Shown here: piece after piece, positions 38,201-48,269 of the stretch
How the letters are laid out: every line of letters starts with the position of its first letter
How positions within the stretch are numbered: position 1 is the stretch's first letter
Made by a program: the position numbers and the translations under genes
The notes under the pieces: generated by a model
Database searches by the model: none
Told to the model about the DNA's origin: nothing
What the model saw: only the letters and a program-made list of their open reading frames with translations
Source of the DNA: Symbioplanes lichenis
GTDB lineage: Bacteria; Actinomycetota; Actinomycetes; Mycobacteriales; Micromonosporaceae
Direction of reading: 5' to 3'
DNA: 64,000 bases
NCBI RefSeq assembly: GCF_030709675.1
Contig: NZ_JAUZQD010000008.1
Location: 248,001-312,000 of the forward strand

Positions 38201-39378
38201 CCCGCCCGTTACGAGTGGTCGCCTTCGGCGGAGGACACGGTCTCGCGGCCTCGCTCAAGGCCCTGCGGCTGACCGAGCCCGCGCTGGAGCTCGACATCAC
38301 CGCCGTGGTGACCGTCGGCGACAACGGCGGCTCGAGCGGCCGGTTGCGCGCGGAGCGGGACGCCCAGCTGCCGCCCGGTGACCTGCGCATGGCCCTCTCG
38401 GCGCTGGCCGACGACACGCCCGGGCACCAGACGACGGTCCAGCTGCTGCAGCACCGCTTCGCCCCGGTCGGCAAGCAGGACCGCCGAGCCGCCGCCGCGA
38501 GCAGCGCCCCGCAGAGCGCCGACGCCGCGAGCAGAGCGCCGGAAGGCGACGCCGCAAACACCTCTCCGCGAAGTGGCAACGCCGGGATCGAGGAGCATGC
38601 CGAGACCGCGGGGGAGACGGGAAAGGCGGCGGAGAAGGCCGGCTGGGGCGGCGTAGACCGGCGCATCGCATCCGTCGGCGGCAAGCACGACCCGCTCGCC
38701 GGGCACGCCGTCGGCAACCTGCTGCTGCTCGGCCTGCTCGAGCTCATGGACGATCCGGTCGAGGCGCTGCGCCACGCCGGGTGGATGGTCGGGGCCAAGG
38801 GGCAGGTGCTGCCCATGGCCGAGCACGCGGTCGGGATCGAGGCCGACGTGCGCGGGGGCGATCCCGCGCGCCCGGAGGACGTCGTGACCGTGTGCGGGCA
38901 GCATGCGGTGGCGGTGACGCCCGGTCACATCGAGGCTTTGCGGATCGACCCACCGGCGCCGCCCGCGTGCCCGGCGGCGCTCGAGGCGATCGGGGCGGCG
39001 GACTGGCTGATCTTCGGGCCGGGCAGCTGGTACACGAGCGTGCTGCCGCACCTGCTGGTGCCCGAGCTGGCCGCGGCGATCGTGGCGAGCCCGGCGCGGC
39101 GGCTGGTGACGCTCAATCTGGCGGCCGACAACGAGACGGCGGGGCTGTCGGTGGCCGATCACCTGGCGGCCCTGCACTGGTATCTGCCGGAGCTACGGAT
39201 CGACGTCGTGCTGGCCGATGCGAAGTGGGTGGGCGAGCCCGACCCGGTGCACCGGGCGGCCGAGGCGCTGGGGGCGCGCCTCGTGCTGGCCCCGCTGGCC
39301 ACGGCCGACGGCAGTCCACGGCATGATCCTGAGTCGTTGGGCACGGCACTGGTGCCGGTCCTCGGCGACGATCGTTAA
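38197..39378 (+). CDS. yvcK: YvcK/CofD-like (gluconeogenesis factor) family protein with an insertion
   Basis: 393 residues. Nucleotide-sugar-binding CofD-like fold: VVAFGGGHGLAASLKAL at the N-terminus, TVGDNGGSSGRLR near residue 45, PPGDLRMALSAL near 65, and FGPGSWYTSVLPHLL near 265. YvcK proteins bind UDP-GlcNAc and influence carbon and cell-wall metabolism. Between about residues 90 and 160 there is a ~65-residue Ala/Gly/Glu-rich low-complexity insert (RRAAAASSAPQSADAAS...) splitting QLLQHRF from LAGHAVGNLLL. GTG start overlaps the rapZ stop (GTGA). Confidence 0.92.
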   Translation: MTRPLRVVAFGGGHGLAASLKALRLTEPALELDITAVVTVGDNGGSSGRLRAERDAQLPPGDLRMALSALADDTPGHQTTVQLLQHRFAPVGKQDRRAAAASSAPQSADAASRAPEGDAANTSPRSGNAGIEEHAETAGETGKAAEKAGWGGVDRRIASVGGKHDPLAGHAVGNLLLLGLLELMDDPVEALRHAGWMVGAKGQVLPMAEHAVGIEADVRGGDPARPEDVVTVCGQHAVAVTPGHIEALRIDPPAPPACPAALEAIGAADWLIFGPGSWYTSVLPHLLVPELAAAIVASPARRLVTLNLAADNETAGLSVADHLAALHWYLPELRIDVVLADAKWVGEPDPVHRAAEALGARLVLAPLATADGSPRHDPESLGTALVPVLGDDR

Positions 39379-39421
39379 GCAACTGGCGTACCGCTACACA
39401 CAGCATGAGGTGACTTTCGAG

Positions 39422-40402
39422 ATGGCGATGACGGCAGCGGTGAAGGACGAGCTGAGCCGGGTCGACGTACCCAAGCCGTGCTGCCGCCGTGCGGAGATGG
39501 CCGCCCTCCTGCGGTTCGCCGGGGGGTTGCACATCGTCTCCGGCCGCGTGGTCGTCGAGGCCGAGCTCGACACCGGCGCCGTCGCCCGGCGGCTGCGGCG
39601 CGAGATCGCCGACGTGTACGGCTACCCGAGCGAGGTGCACGTCCTCGCGTCCGGCGGCCTGCGCAAGGGCAGCCACTACATCGTGCGCATCGTCAAGGAC
39701 GGCGAGGCCCTGGCCCGCCAGACCGGCCTGCTCGACGTGCGCGGCCGTCCCGTCCGGGGCCTGCCGCCGCACGTGGTGTCGGCCAACGTGTGCTGCGCGG
39801 TCGCCGCGTGGCGGGGCGCGTTCATGGCGCACGGCTCGCTGACCGAGCCCGGCCGGTCGAGCGCGCTGGAGATCACCTGTCCCGGCCCCGAGGCGGCGCT
39901 CGCCCTGCGTGGCGCGGCCCGGCGCATCGGCATCACCGCCAAGGAGCGCGAGGTGCGCGGCGTCGACCGGGTGGTCATCAAGGACGGGGATGCGATCTCC
40001 GCGCTGCTCACGCGCATAGGAGCGCACGCCAGCGTGCTGGCTTGGGAGGAGCGCCGGGTACGCCGGGAGGTGCGCGCCACCGCGAACCGCCTCGCCAACT
40101 TCGACGACGCGAACCTGCGCCGCTCGGCCCGCGCGGCCGTGGCGGCGGCAGCCCGGGTCACGCGCGCCCTGGAGATCCTCTCCGAGGAGGCGCCGAACCA
40201 CCTCACCTCGGCCGGTCAGCTCCGCCTCGAGCACCGGCAGGCCAGCCTCGAGGAGCTCGGCGCCCTCGCGGACCCGCCGCTGACCAAGGACGCGATCGCC
40301 GGCCGCATCCGCCGCCTCCTCGCCCTGGCCGACAAGCGCGCCCGCGACCTCGGCATCCCCGACACCGAGGCCGCGGTCACCCCCGAGATGATGGCCTGCT
40401 GA
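39422..40402 (+). CDS. whiA: DNA-binding protein WhiA, sporulation/cell division regulator
   Basis: 326 residues. N-terminal LAGLIDADG-like domain (CCRRAEMAALLRFAGGLHI; GLLDVRGRPVRGLP) and a C-terminal helix-turn-helix (EEAPNHLTSAGQLRLEHRQASLEELGALADPPLTKDAIAGRIRRLL region, only partly quoted: SLEELGALADPPLTKDA). In sporulating actinomycetes WhiA with WhiB starts sporulation septation. The ATG at 39422 gives the conserved MAMTAAVKDELSRV. Third gene of rapZ-yvcK-whiA. Confidence 0.96.
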   Translation: MAMTAAVKDELSRVDVPKPCCRRAEMAALLRFAGGLHIVSGRVVVEAELDTGAVARRLRREIADVYGYPSEVHVLASGGLRKGSHYIVRIVKDGEALARQTGLLDVRGRPVRGLPPHVVSANVCCAVAAWRGAFMAHGSLTEPGRSSALEITCPGPEAALALRGAARRIGITAKEREVRGVDRVVIKDGDAISALLTRIGAHASVLAWEERRVRREVRATANRLANFDDANLRRSARAAVAAAARVTRALEILSEEAPNHLTSAGQLRLEHRQASLEELGALADPPLTKDAIAGRIRRLLALADKRARDLGIPDTEAAVTPEMMAC

Positions 40403-40414
40403 CCCACCCCAAAA

Positions 40415-40575
40415 GACGCGGGCCGCCCTGAGGACGCGGGCCGCCCTGAGGACGCGGGCCGCCCTGAAGACGCGGGCCGCCCTGAAGACGCGGGCCGCCC
40501 CAGGAGAAGCGAGCCGCCGTGGAGGGCGGGCCGCCCCGAGAGAGCGAGCCGCCCCGGAGAGCGGGCCGCCCTCAA
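40415..40575. repeat. 18-bp tandem repeats after whiA
   Basis: Perfect or near-perfect units of GACGCGGGCCGCCCTGAG begin at 40415, 40433, 40451, 40469 and 40487, then degenerate copies continue to about 40575. Each unit contains GCGGGCCGC, an imperfect palindrome. On the minus strand they would read as a Gly-Arg-Pro-Ala-Ser-Ser repeat, but no gene is supported. Located between convergent whiA and the MFS gene, so they may also act in transcript termination. Confidence 0.9.
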
Positions 40576-40588
40576 GGCGGGCGAAGCG

Positions 40589-41785
40589 TCAGGCCGGGTG
40601 CGCGGGCCGGTTGAGCAGCACCCGGCCCAGCACCAGCGTGCCCACGCCGGCGACCACGACGCTCATCAGGCCGACGCGCAGGCTGCTGTGATCGGCGACC
40701 AGGCCCACCACGGGCGGTGAGGCCAGGAAGCCGATCCGCAGCACCCAGCTGACGATCGTCAGGCCCAGCCCCGGCGGCAGGCCCGGCAGCTCGTCGGCGG
40801 TGTGCATCGCGGCCGGGACCAGCGTCGCCGTGCCCAGGCCGGCCAGCGCGAAGCCGAGCAGCGCGGTCCCCACCGACGGGAAGAGCAGCGCGCCGCCCAT
40901 GCCCAGCGCCGCGATCGTGCCGCCGATGCGGGTGACCGTGCGCTGACCGAAGCGGTCGACGACGCGGTCGCCCAGGAGCCGGCCGACGGTCATGGCGACT
41001 TGGAGGGCCACGAAGGCGAGACCCGCGGCGGCGGCCGGGGAGTCGACCACGTCGGTCATGAAGAGGGCACCCCACGAGGCGCCCGCGTCCTCGACGAGCG
41101 CGCCGAAGAGGGCCAGCCCGCCCAGGGCGGCGAGCATCCAGGCCGCGGGCCGCCACGAGCGGCGCGGCGCGGCCGCCGGGGTGTCCACGGGATCGGCCGC
41201 GTCGGCGCCGGGCAGCAGGAACCGGTACGCGACCAGGGCGATCACCGAGAACAGGACGCCCGACACGGCCAGGTGCAGCAGGAGCGGCACGTGAAGACCG
41301 GCGGCCGCCGACCCCATGAGCCCGCCGAGGACGGCGCCGATGCTCCACACGCCGTGGAACGAGTTGACGATCGACCGGCCGTACAGGCGCTGGACCCGCA
41401 GCCCGTGCGCGTTCTGGGCCACGTCGACGATCGCGTCGCCGGCGCCGGCGACGAAGAGGACCGCGGCGAGCAGCCACCAGTTCGGGACCACGGCGACGAG
41501 GAGGAAGCCGGCCGCGATGAACGGGATGCCGAACGACGCGGTGCCCGCCGAGCGCAGGAGCCGGATCACCGCGGGCGCGAACAACCCGCCGGTGAGCGCG
41601 CCGAGCGGGCCGGCGGCGATGGCCGTACCGAGGAGGGCGTTGCTGATGTCGAGGCTGTCCCGGATCTCGGGGTAGCGCGGGACGACGTTGGCGAAGAGGG
41701 CGCCGTTGGTGAGGAAGACGGCGCCGACGGCTGCGCGGGCGTGGCGCAGCCGCCGGTCGGGAGCGGCGGACACAGCAGTGGACAA
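40589..41785 (-). CDS. MFS transporter
   Basis: 398 residues, about twelve hydrophobic segments in two halves, with the cytoplasmic loop LGDRVVDRFGQRTV in the second half resembling MFS motif A and RDSLDISNALLGTAI near TM2. It belongs to the YbjJ/fucose-permease-like group by pattern. It follows the GH3 gene by 36 bases on the same strand, so it probably imports a sugar, exports a product or drug of the same pathway; the direction is unknown. Confidence 0.85.
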   Translation of the reverse strand: MSTAVSAAPDRRLRHARAAVGAVFLTNGALFANVVPRYPEIRDSLDISNALLGTAIAAGPLGALTGGLFAPAVIRLLRSAGTASFGIPFIAAGFLLVAVVPNWWLLAAVLFVAGAGDAIVDVAQNAHGLRVQRLYGRSIVNSFHGVWSIGAVLGGLMGSAAAGLHVPLLLHLAVSGVLFSVIALVAYRFLLPGADAADPVDTPAAAPRRSWRPAAWMLAALGGLALFGALVEDAGASWGALFMTDVVDSPAAAAGLAFVALQVAMTVGRLLGDRVVDRFGQRTVTRIGGTIAALGMGGALLFPSVGTALLGFALAGLGTATLVPAAMHTADELPGLPPGLGLTIVSWVLRIGFLASPPVVGLVADHSSLRVGLMSVVVAGVGTLVLGRVLLNRPAHPA

Positions 41786-41821
41786 GGAGGTTCCCAGGGG
41801 TGAGGCGGAGCAGGGGTCGAC

Positions 41822-44035
41822 TCAGTGGAAACGAGCGACGGCCTCGTCGATGTCGGACTCACTGAGGGGGGAGCCCGGGAAGCGGGACAGCCGGACGAGG
41901 GGAATGGCCCGCATCATCTGGCCGTGCTGCGGGTCGAAGAGCATCGCCCCGAAGCCGCCGATGCGCTCCTTGAGCCACTCGCCGGCCTGCGGGTGGGCCA
42001 GGAACTCGTCCGCGGTCGACGACGAGGTCAGCGGCGGGGTGACGTCGTCACCCTCGAGGGTGATCGTGGCTGACAGCCGGATGTCGCGCGAGGACGCCCC
42101 GACGCGGATGCCGAACTCGCCACCCTCGACGGTCCAGCGCCGGAGCGCCGGGTGCCAGTACGCGAACGCCCGCCGGTCGAGGGCCACGGTGACCGTCGCG
42201 GACTCGCCGGGCTCGAGGAACACGCGGGCGAAACCGCGCAGCTCCTGCTCGGGGCGGTAGACCGAGGCGACGGGATCGGTCACGTACACCTGGACGACCT
42301 CGGCGCCCGCGACGGACCCGGTGTTGGTCACCGTCAGCGTGACACCCTCGCCCGACGCGGACAGGTCGCTGTACGCGAACGACGTGTACGAGAGACCGTG
42401 CCCGAACGGGTACGACACGGGCAGCGCGTGGGCGTCGTACCAGCGGTACCCGATGAGGAGCCCCTCGCCGTACCGGACGTGGCCGGACTCGCCCGGGAAG
42501 TTGCCGATCGCCGGGTTGTCCTCGAAGCGCACCGGGATCGTCTCGGCGAGCTTGCCGGCCGGGTTCGCGGCGCCGGTGAGCAGGTCCGCGGTCGCCGAGC
42601 CGCCGGCCTGACCGAGCAGCCAGCCCTCCAGGACGGCCTTCGCCCGGTGCTCCCAGCCGGAAACGGTCACTGCGGAGCCGTTGGAGAGCACGACGACCAC
42701 GTTCGGGTTGGCGTCGGCCACGGCCTCCAGGAGCGCGATCTGGTCCGCGGGCAGGTTCATGTGGTCGCGGTCGTAGCCCTCGGACTCGTACGAGGAGGGC
42801 AGTCCGAGGAACAACACCACGACCTCGGACGATGCCGCCAGGGCAACGGCGCCGGCGACGAGAGCCGGGTCCGCCGCGTCGGGGGAGAAGCCCGGCGCGA
42901 AGACGACGTCCCGCTGGAGAGCTGCCGTCAGCGAGGAGAGCGCGTCGTCGACCCGGGTCGGGTTGACCTGGGACGAGCCGGCGCCCTGGAAACGGGGCGT
43001 ACGCGCGAACTCGCCGATGACCGCGACCGGGCCGCCGGTGGTGGCGAGCGGCAGGATCGCGTCGTCGTTCTTCAGCAGCACCGCACTGGCCGCGGCCGCC
43101 TCCCGGGCGAGCGCGTGGTGCGCGTCGGCGTCGAACGTCTGGCCCGGGGCAAGCGCGGGCAGCACCCGGTTGAGCAGCTCCAGCACCCGGGTCACGGCGA
43201 GGTCGACGTCCTTCTCGTCGAGCGTGCCCGCGGCGACCGCGTCGAGGATCACGCGCGTGCCGCCGCCGCCCGAGGACGGCATCTCCAGGTCGAGGCCGGC
43301 GTGCACGGCAAGATCGCGGCGGTTGACGGCACCCCAGTCGGAGACGACGAGGCCCTCGTAGCCCCACTCGTCACGCAGGACGTCGGTGAGCAGCCAGCGG
43401 TCCTCGCTCGCGTACGTACCGTTGATCTTGTTGTAGGACGACATGACCGTCCACGGCTGCGCGCCGGTCACGACCCGCTCGAACGCCGGCAGGTAGATCT
43501 CGCGCAGCGTCCGCTCGTCCACGTCGGCGGAGATCGTCATGCGGTCGGTCTCCTGATTGTTCGCCGCGAAGTGCTTGAGCGACGTGCCCACGCCCTGGCT
43601 CTGGATGCCGTTGACCAGCGCGGTGCCCAGCTCGCCGGCGAGCTTCGGGTCCTCGGAGAAGTACTCGAAGTTGCGCCCGCAGAGCGGCGAGCGCTTCATG
43701 TTGATGCCGGGGCCGAGCAGCACGGCGACCTCCTCGGCGCGGCACTCGCGGCCGAGAGCCTGGCCGATGCGCTCGAGCAGTGCCGGGTCCCAGGTCGAGG
43801 CGAGGCCGGCGGCGGGCGGGAAGCACGTGGCCGGGACGCTGTCGTGGAGGCCGGCGTGGTCCGAGGCCCCGGCCTGCTTGCGCAGTCCGTGCGGACCGTC
43901 GGTGACCATGACGGAGGGGATGCCGAGGCGGTCGATGCCCTGGGTGCGCCAGAAGTCGGCGCCGTCGAGCAGGGCGGCCTTCTCCTCGAGCGTGAGAGCG
44001 CTGACGAGGGCGGGGATGTCGAGGGGCGGAGTCAT
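41822..44035 (-). CDS. Glycoside hydrolase family 3 beta-glucosidase
   Basis: 737 residues. N-terminal TIM barrel with GPGINMKRSPLCGRNFEYFSEDP, KHFAANNQE and the nucleophile Asp in VVSDWGAV (about residue 240); then the alpha/beta sandwich (AASAVLLKND) and a fibronectin III-like domain (SYPFGHGLSYTSFAYS, GESATVTVALDRRAFAYW). No signal peptide, so the enzyme is cytoplasmic and should cleave imported glucosides. TACAGT lies six bases before the ATG, suggesting a leaderless mRNA. Divergent from tetR across a 24-bp palindrome and co-transcribed with the MFS gene. Confidence 0.93.
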   Translation of the reverse strand: MTPPLDIPALVSALTLEEKAALLDGADFWRTQGIDRLGIPSVMVTDGPHGLRKQAGASDHAGLHDSVPATCFPPAAGLASTWDPALLERIGQALGRECRAEEVAVLLGPGINMKRSPLCGRNFEYFSEDPKLAGELGTALVNGIQSQGVGTSLKHFAANNQETDRMTISADVDERTLREIYLPAFERVVTGAQPWTVMSSYNKINGTYASEDRWLLTDVLRDEWGYEGLVVSDWGAVNRRDLAVHAGLDLEMPSSGGGGTRVILDAVAAGTLDEKDVDLAVTRVLELLNRVLPALAPGQTFDADAHHALAREAAAASAVLLKNDDAILPLATTGGPVAVIGEFARTPRFQGAGSSQVNPTRVDDALSSLTAALQRDVVFAPGFSPDAADPALVAGAVALAASSEVVVLFLGLPSSYESEGYDRDHMNLPADQIALLEAVADANPNVVVVLSNGSAVTVSGWEHRAKAVLEGWLLGQAGGSATADLLTGAANPAGKLAETIPVRFEDNPAIGNFPGESGHVRYGEGLLIGYRWYDAHALPVSYPFGHGLSYTSFAYSDLSASGEGVTLTVTNTGSVAGAEVVQVYVTDPVASVYRPEQELRGFARVFLEPGESATVTVALDRRAFAYWHPALRRWTVEGGEFGIRVGASSRDIRLSATITLEGDDVTPPLTSSSTADEFLAHPQAGEWLKERIGGFGAMLFDPQHGQMMRAIPLVRLSRFPGSPLSESDIDEAVARFH

Positions 44036-44052
44036 CACCGAACTGTAACGCC

Positions 44053-44076
44053 GAAAACCTCCGCGCGGAAGTTTTC
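44053..44076. promoter_or_regulatory. 24-bp palindromic operator between GH3 and tetR
   Basis: GAAAACCTCCGC (44053-44064) is the inverted complement of GCGGAAGTTTTC (44065-44076) with 11 of 12 pairs matching. It occupies the spacer/-35 regions of both divergent promoters (TACAGT for the hydrolase, TAGGAT at 44084-44089 for tetR), as expected for a TetR autoregulated operator. Confidence 0.7.
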
Positions 44077-44095
44077 TCGCCCCTAGGATGGCGCG

Positions 44096-44668
44096 ATGTA
44101 CGAGAAGGGGCTGCGCCGGCGGCAGGAGATCCTGGACCGCGCCATCGAGGTCTTCGCCGCGCGCGGCGCGCAGGGCACCTCCCTGCGCGCGATCGGCGAG
44201 GCGATCGGCGTCTCGCATGCCGCGCTGAAGCACTACTTCGACTCGCGCGAGGAGCTGCTCATCGAGGTCTACCGCGCCGCCGAGGAGCGGCTGGTGGCCG
44301 AGGACGAGCCGGAGACGACGGTCGTCGGCATCATGACGTCGGCCGCCCGGCGCAACCACAGCGTCCCCGGGCTCGTGCAGCTCTATTCGACCCTGGTCGC
44401 GAGCGCGCTGGAGGCGGGGCACGAGCCGGCGCGGCAGTTCTTCTCGGCCCGCTTCGCCGGCCTGCGCGAGATGTTGATCGGTCGTATCACCGAGGAGCAG
44501 CGCGCCGGCCGGATCCGCCCCGACATCACCCCCGGGGCGGCCGCCGCGCTCATCATCGCCGCGTCCGACGGCCTGCAGACCCAGTGGCTGCTGGATCCGG
44601 AGGTGGACATCGAGGAGTCGCTCACGCTGCTGGAAGCCCTGCTGTCAACCAGTACGCCCGTACCGTAA
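44096..44668 (+). CDS. TetR/AcrR-family regulator
   Basis: 190 residues. N-terminal helix-turn-helix RRQEILDRAIEVFAARG...TSLRAIGEAIGVSHAALKHYFDSREELL, and a C-terminal TetR_C-like ligand domain (RPDITPGAAAALIIAASDGLQTQWL). Divergent from the GH3-MFS operon, with a strong palindrome between them, so it very likely represses that operon and itself; a glucoside or its product is the expected inducer. TAGGAT six bases before the ATG indicates a leaderless mRNA. Confidence 0.9.
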   Translation: MYEKGLRRRQEILDRAIEVFAARGAQGTSLRAIGEAIGVSHAALKHYFDSREELLIEVYRAAEERLVAEDEPETTVVGIMTSAARRNHSVPGLVQLYSTLVASALEAGHEPARQFFSARFAGLREMLIGRITEEQRAGRIRPDITPGAAAALIIAASDGLQTQWLLDPEVDIEESLTLLEALLSTSTPVP

Positions 44669-44837
44669 GAATGTAACGATCGGGTATCCCCCGAGAACAT
44701 CTTCGTGACGGCTCTCGGCTAGGGTCTTCCCTGACGGCGACGCTGCCGGGTACCACGGCCGACGCGGCTCGAAACGAGGTCGGCGCGAAGACCTCCGCCG
44801 GCGTTCCTCCGGCGGACCGAATTGAGGGGAACGACCT

Positions 44838-45833
<996 letters not shown>

Positions 45834-45838
45834 GCCTC

Positions 45839-47035
45839 GTGCGGACTCTCGACGAGCTGCTCGGCGAGGGTGTCTCGGGTCGGCGCGTGCTCGTGCGCGC
45901 CGACCTGAACGTGCCCTTCGACAAGAGCGACCCCACTGTCATCAGCGACGACGGCCGCATCCGGGCGGTGCTGCCGACCCTTGTCGCCCTCCGGGACGCC
46001 GGCGCCAAGGTCATCGTCGTCTCGCACCTCGGCCGCCCCAAGGGCGCGCCGGACCCCAAGTACACCCTCGAGCCGGTCGCGACCCGGCTGCAGGAGCTGC
46101 TCGGCACCGCGGTCGTCTTCGCGTCCGACACCGTCGGCGAGTCGGCGTCCTCCACCGTGGACGCACTGGCCGACGGCCACGTCGCCCTCCTGGAGAACCT
46201 GCGCTTCAACGCGGGCGAGACCTCGAAGGACGACGCCGAGCGCGGCGCGTTCGCCGACCAGCTCGCGGCCCTCGCGGAGTACTACGTCGACGACGCCTTC
46301 GGCGCCGTGCACCGCAAGCACGCCTCCGTGTACGACGTCCCGGCGCGCCTGCCCCACTTCGCGGGCGGGCTCGTGCTGCGCGAGGTCGAGGTGCTCCGCA
46401 AGGTCACCGAGAGCCCCGAGCAGCCGTACGTGGTCGTGCTGGGTGGTTCGAAGGTCTCCGACAAGCTCGCCGTCATCAAGGCGCTGCTGCCGAAGGTCGA
46501 CAAGCTGCTCGTGGGCGGCGGCATGTGCTTCACGTTCCTCAAGGCCCAGGGGCACGAGGTCGGGAAGTCGCTGCTGGAGGAGGAGATGGTCGAGACCTGT
46601 GCCTCCTTGCTGAAGGAAGCCCAGGGGCGCATCGTGCTGCCGACCGACGTCGTGGCGGCGACCTCCTTCGCGGCGGACGCGGACCACGAGGTCGTCCAGG
46701 CCGGCGAGATCCCGGCCGACCGGCTCGGGCTCGACATCGGGCCGGAGTCGGTCGTGCTCTTCAACGAGTCGATCGCGGCGGCGAGGACGGTCTTCTGGAA
46801 CGGGCCCATGGGCGTGTTCGAGCTGGCGCCGTTCGCGGCCGGCACCCGGGGTGTGGCCGAGGCGATCACGAAGATCGACGGCTTCTCGGTGGTCGGCGGC
46901 GGCGACTCGGCGGCGGCCGTGCGCACGCTCGGCATCGACGAGTCCGGCTTCGGGCACATCTCCACCGGCGGCGGCGCGTCGCTCGAATACCTCGAGGGCA
47001 AGACCCTGCCGGGTCTGGCCGCGCTGGAGAGCTGA
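45839..47035 (+). CDS. pgk: Phosphoglycerate kinase
   Basis: Produces ATP from 1,3-bisphosphoglycerate; 398 residues. Signature RVLVRADLNVPFD, SHLGRPKG, nucleotide site VLGGSKVSDKL and GGGDSAAAVRTLG, with the C-terminal HISTGGGASLEYLEG. GTG start five bases after gapA. Standard length. Confidence 0.97.
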   Translation: MRTLDELLGEGVSGRRVLVRADLNVPFDKSDPTVISDDGRIRAVLPTLVALRDAGAKVIVVSHLGRPKGAPDPKYTLEPVATRLQELLGTAVVFASDTVGESASSTVDALADGHVALLENLRFNAGETSKDDAERGAFADQLAALAEYYVDDAFGAVHRKHASVYDVPARLPHFAGGLVLREVEVLRKVTESPEQPYVVVLGGSKVSDKLAVIKALLPKVDKLLVGGGMCFTFLKAQGHEVGKSLLEEEMVETCASLLKEAQGRIVLPTDVVAATSFAADADHEVVQAGEIPADRLGLDIGPESVVLFNESIAAARTVFWNGPMGVFELAPFAAGTRGVAEAITKIDGFSVVGGGDSAAAVRTLGIDESGFGHISTGGGASLEYLEGKTLPGLAALES

Positions 47036-47038
47036 CCG

Positions 47039-47833
47039 GTGACCGGGCCGGAGCCCCGCACACCGCTCATGGCCGGCAACTGGAAGATGAACCTCAACCA
47101 CTTCGAGGCCATCCTCCTCATCCAGAAACTGGCCGCCGGCCTCAACGAGGAGCAGCTCACGTCGGTGGAGACCGTCGTGCTGCCGCCCTTCACCGACCTG
47201 CGCAGCGTGCAGACCGCGATCGACGGCGACAAGCTGCTGATCAAGTACGGCGCCCAGGACGTGTCCCCGCACAAGGGCGGCGCGTACACCGGTGAGGTCT
47301 CGGCCGCGATGCTCGCCAAGCTCGGCTGCACCTATGTGACGGTCGGGCACAGCGAGCGCCGGCAGTACCACCACGAGGACGACGCCCTGGTCAACGCCAA
47401 GGTGAAGGCCGCGCTGGCCAGCGATCTCACGCCGATCCTGTGCGTGGGGGAGGGGCTGGAGGTGCGCGAGGCCGGCGGGCACGTGGAGCACGGCACGGGC
47501 CAGCTGATCGCGGGTCTCGCCGGGCTCAAGGCCGAGCAGGTGAAGAAGGTCGTCGTGGCCTACGAGCCGGTGTGGGCCATCGGGACGGGCAAGACCGCCA
47601 CGCCCGAGGACGCCCAGGAGGTGTGCGGCGAGCTGCGGGCCGCCATCGCCACCAAGTACGACGCGGAGACGGCGGCCGTGGTCCGCGTCCTCTACGGCGG
47701 CTCCGTGAAGGCGGGCAACATCGCCGCCCTCATGGCGCAGCCCGACGTGGACGGTGCCCTGGTCGGCGGCGCGAGCCTGGTCGCCGACGAGTTCGCGTCG
47801 ATCGTCCGGTTCCGCGAGCACGTGAAGCGCTAG
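47039..47833 (+). CDS. tpiA: Triosephosphate isomerase
   Basis: 264 residues. Active-site residues: Lys in AGNWKMNL, His in VGHSERRQ, Glu in VAYEPVWAIGTGKTA. C-terminal VLYGGSVKAGN phosphate-binding loop. GTG start three bases after pgk. Confidence 0.97.
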   Translation: MTGPEPRTPLMAGNWKMNLNHFEAILLIQKLAAGLNEEQLTSVETVVLPPFTDLRSVQTAIDGDKLLIKYGAQDVSPHKGGAYTGEVSAAMLAKLGCTYVTVGHSERRQYHHEDDALVNAKVKAALASDLTPILCVGEGLEVREAGGHVEHGTGQLIAGLAGLKAEQVKKVVVAYEPVWAIGTGKTATPEDAQEVCGELRAAIATKYDAETAAVVRVLYGGSVKAGNIAALMAQPDVDGALVGGASLVADEFASIVRFREHVKR

Positions 47834-47845
47834 AAAGTCGTTGAC

Positions 47846-47880
47846 GAACCGGCCGCCCCTGGGGCGGCCGGTTCTTTCTG
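47846..47880 (+). terminator. Terminator after tpiA
   Basis: Arms GAACCGGCCGCCCC (47846-47859) and GGGGCGGCCGGTTC (47861-47874) form a 12-pair stem with a small loop, followed by TTTCTG. Read-through would be needed for co-transcription with secG. Confidence 0.75.
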
Positions 47881-47931
47881 CGCCCGCTATTGTGGGGTGC
47901 TTGCTGTGCCCTCGAGGAGGACTGTCCGACC

Positions 47932-48186
47932 ATGCCCACCTGGTTCGCGTACACGTTGATCACGCTGCTGTTCATCACCAGCATCCTGCTGACGCTGCTG
48001 ATCCTGCTGCACCGCGGCAAGGGCGGCGGCATGTCCAGCATGTTCGGCGGCGGCGTCACCTCCAGCCTGGCCGGCTCCTCGGTCGCGGAGAAGAACCTCG
48101 ACCGCTACACCGTGCTGGTGGGCATCGTCTGGTTCGCCTGCATCGTCGGGCTCGGCCTCTGGCTCAAGCTGGCCCAGGCCTCCTGA
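47932..48186 (+). CDS. secG: Preprotein translocase subunit SecG
   Basis: 84 residues, two hydrophobic segments (residues 5-25 and 58-80) separated by the conserved HRGKGGGMSSMFGGG loop. Accessory subunit of the SecYEG channel. The ATG at 47932 has GAGGAGG about 11 bases upstream. It commonly follows tpiA in actinobacteria. Confidence 0.93.
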   Translation: MPTWFAYTLITLLFITSILLTLLILLHRGKGGGMSSMFGGGVTSSLAGSSVAEKNLDRYTVLVGIVWFACIVGLGLWLKLAQAS

Positions 48187-48237
48187 GCGACGAAACGCAG
48201 AGTTTACGTCCGGTTCCGCACTGTTCGTCGGCAAGTC

Positions 48238-48266
48238 TTCCTGCGGCGCTGTGCGAGTACTAGACT
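48238..48266 (+). promoter_or_regulatory. Possible rbpA promoter
   Basis: TTCCTG at 48238-48243, 17-base spacer, TAGACT at 48261-48266. The predicted start would fall at the foot of the hairpin described next. Confidence 0.45.
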
Positions 48267-48269
48267 TCC

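Noticed and set aside
40216..40575. Minus-strand protein made of a Gly-Arg-Pro-Ala-Ser-Ser repeat
   Set aside because: It overlaps whiA antisense and consists only of the 18-bp array in translation; no start signal.
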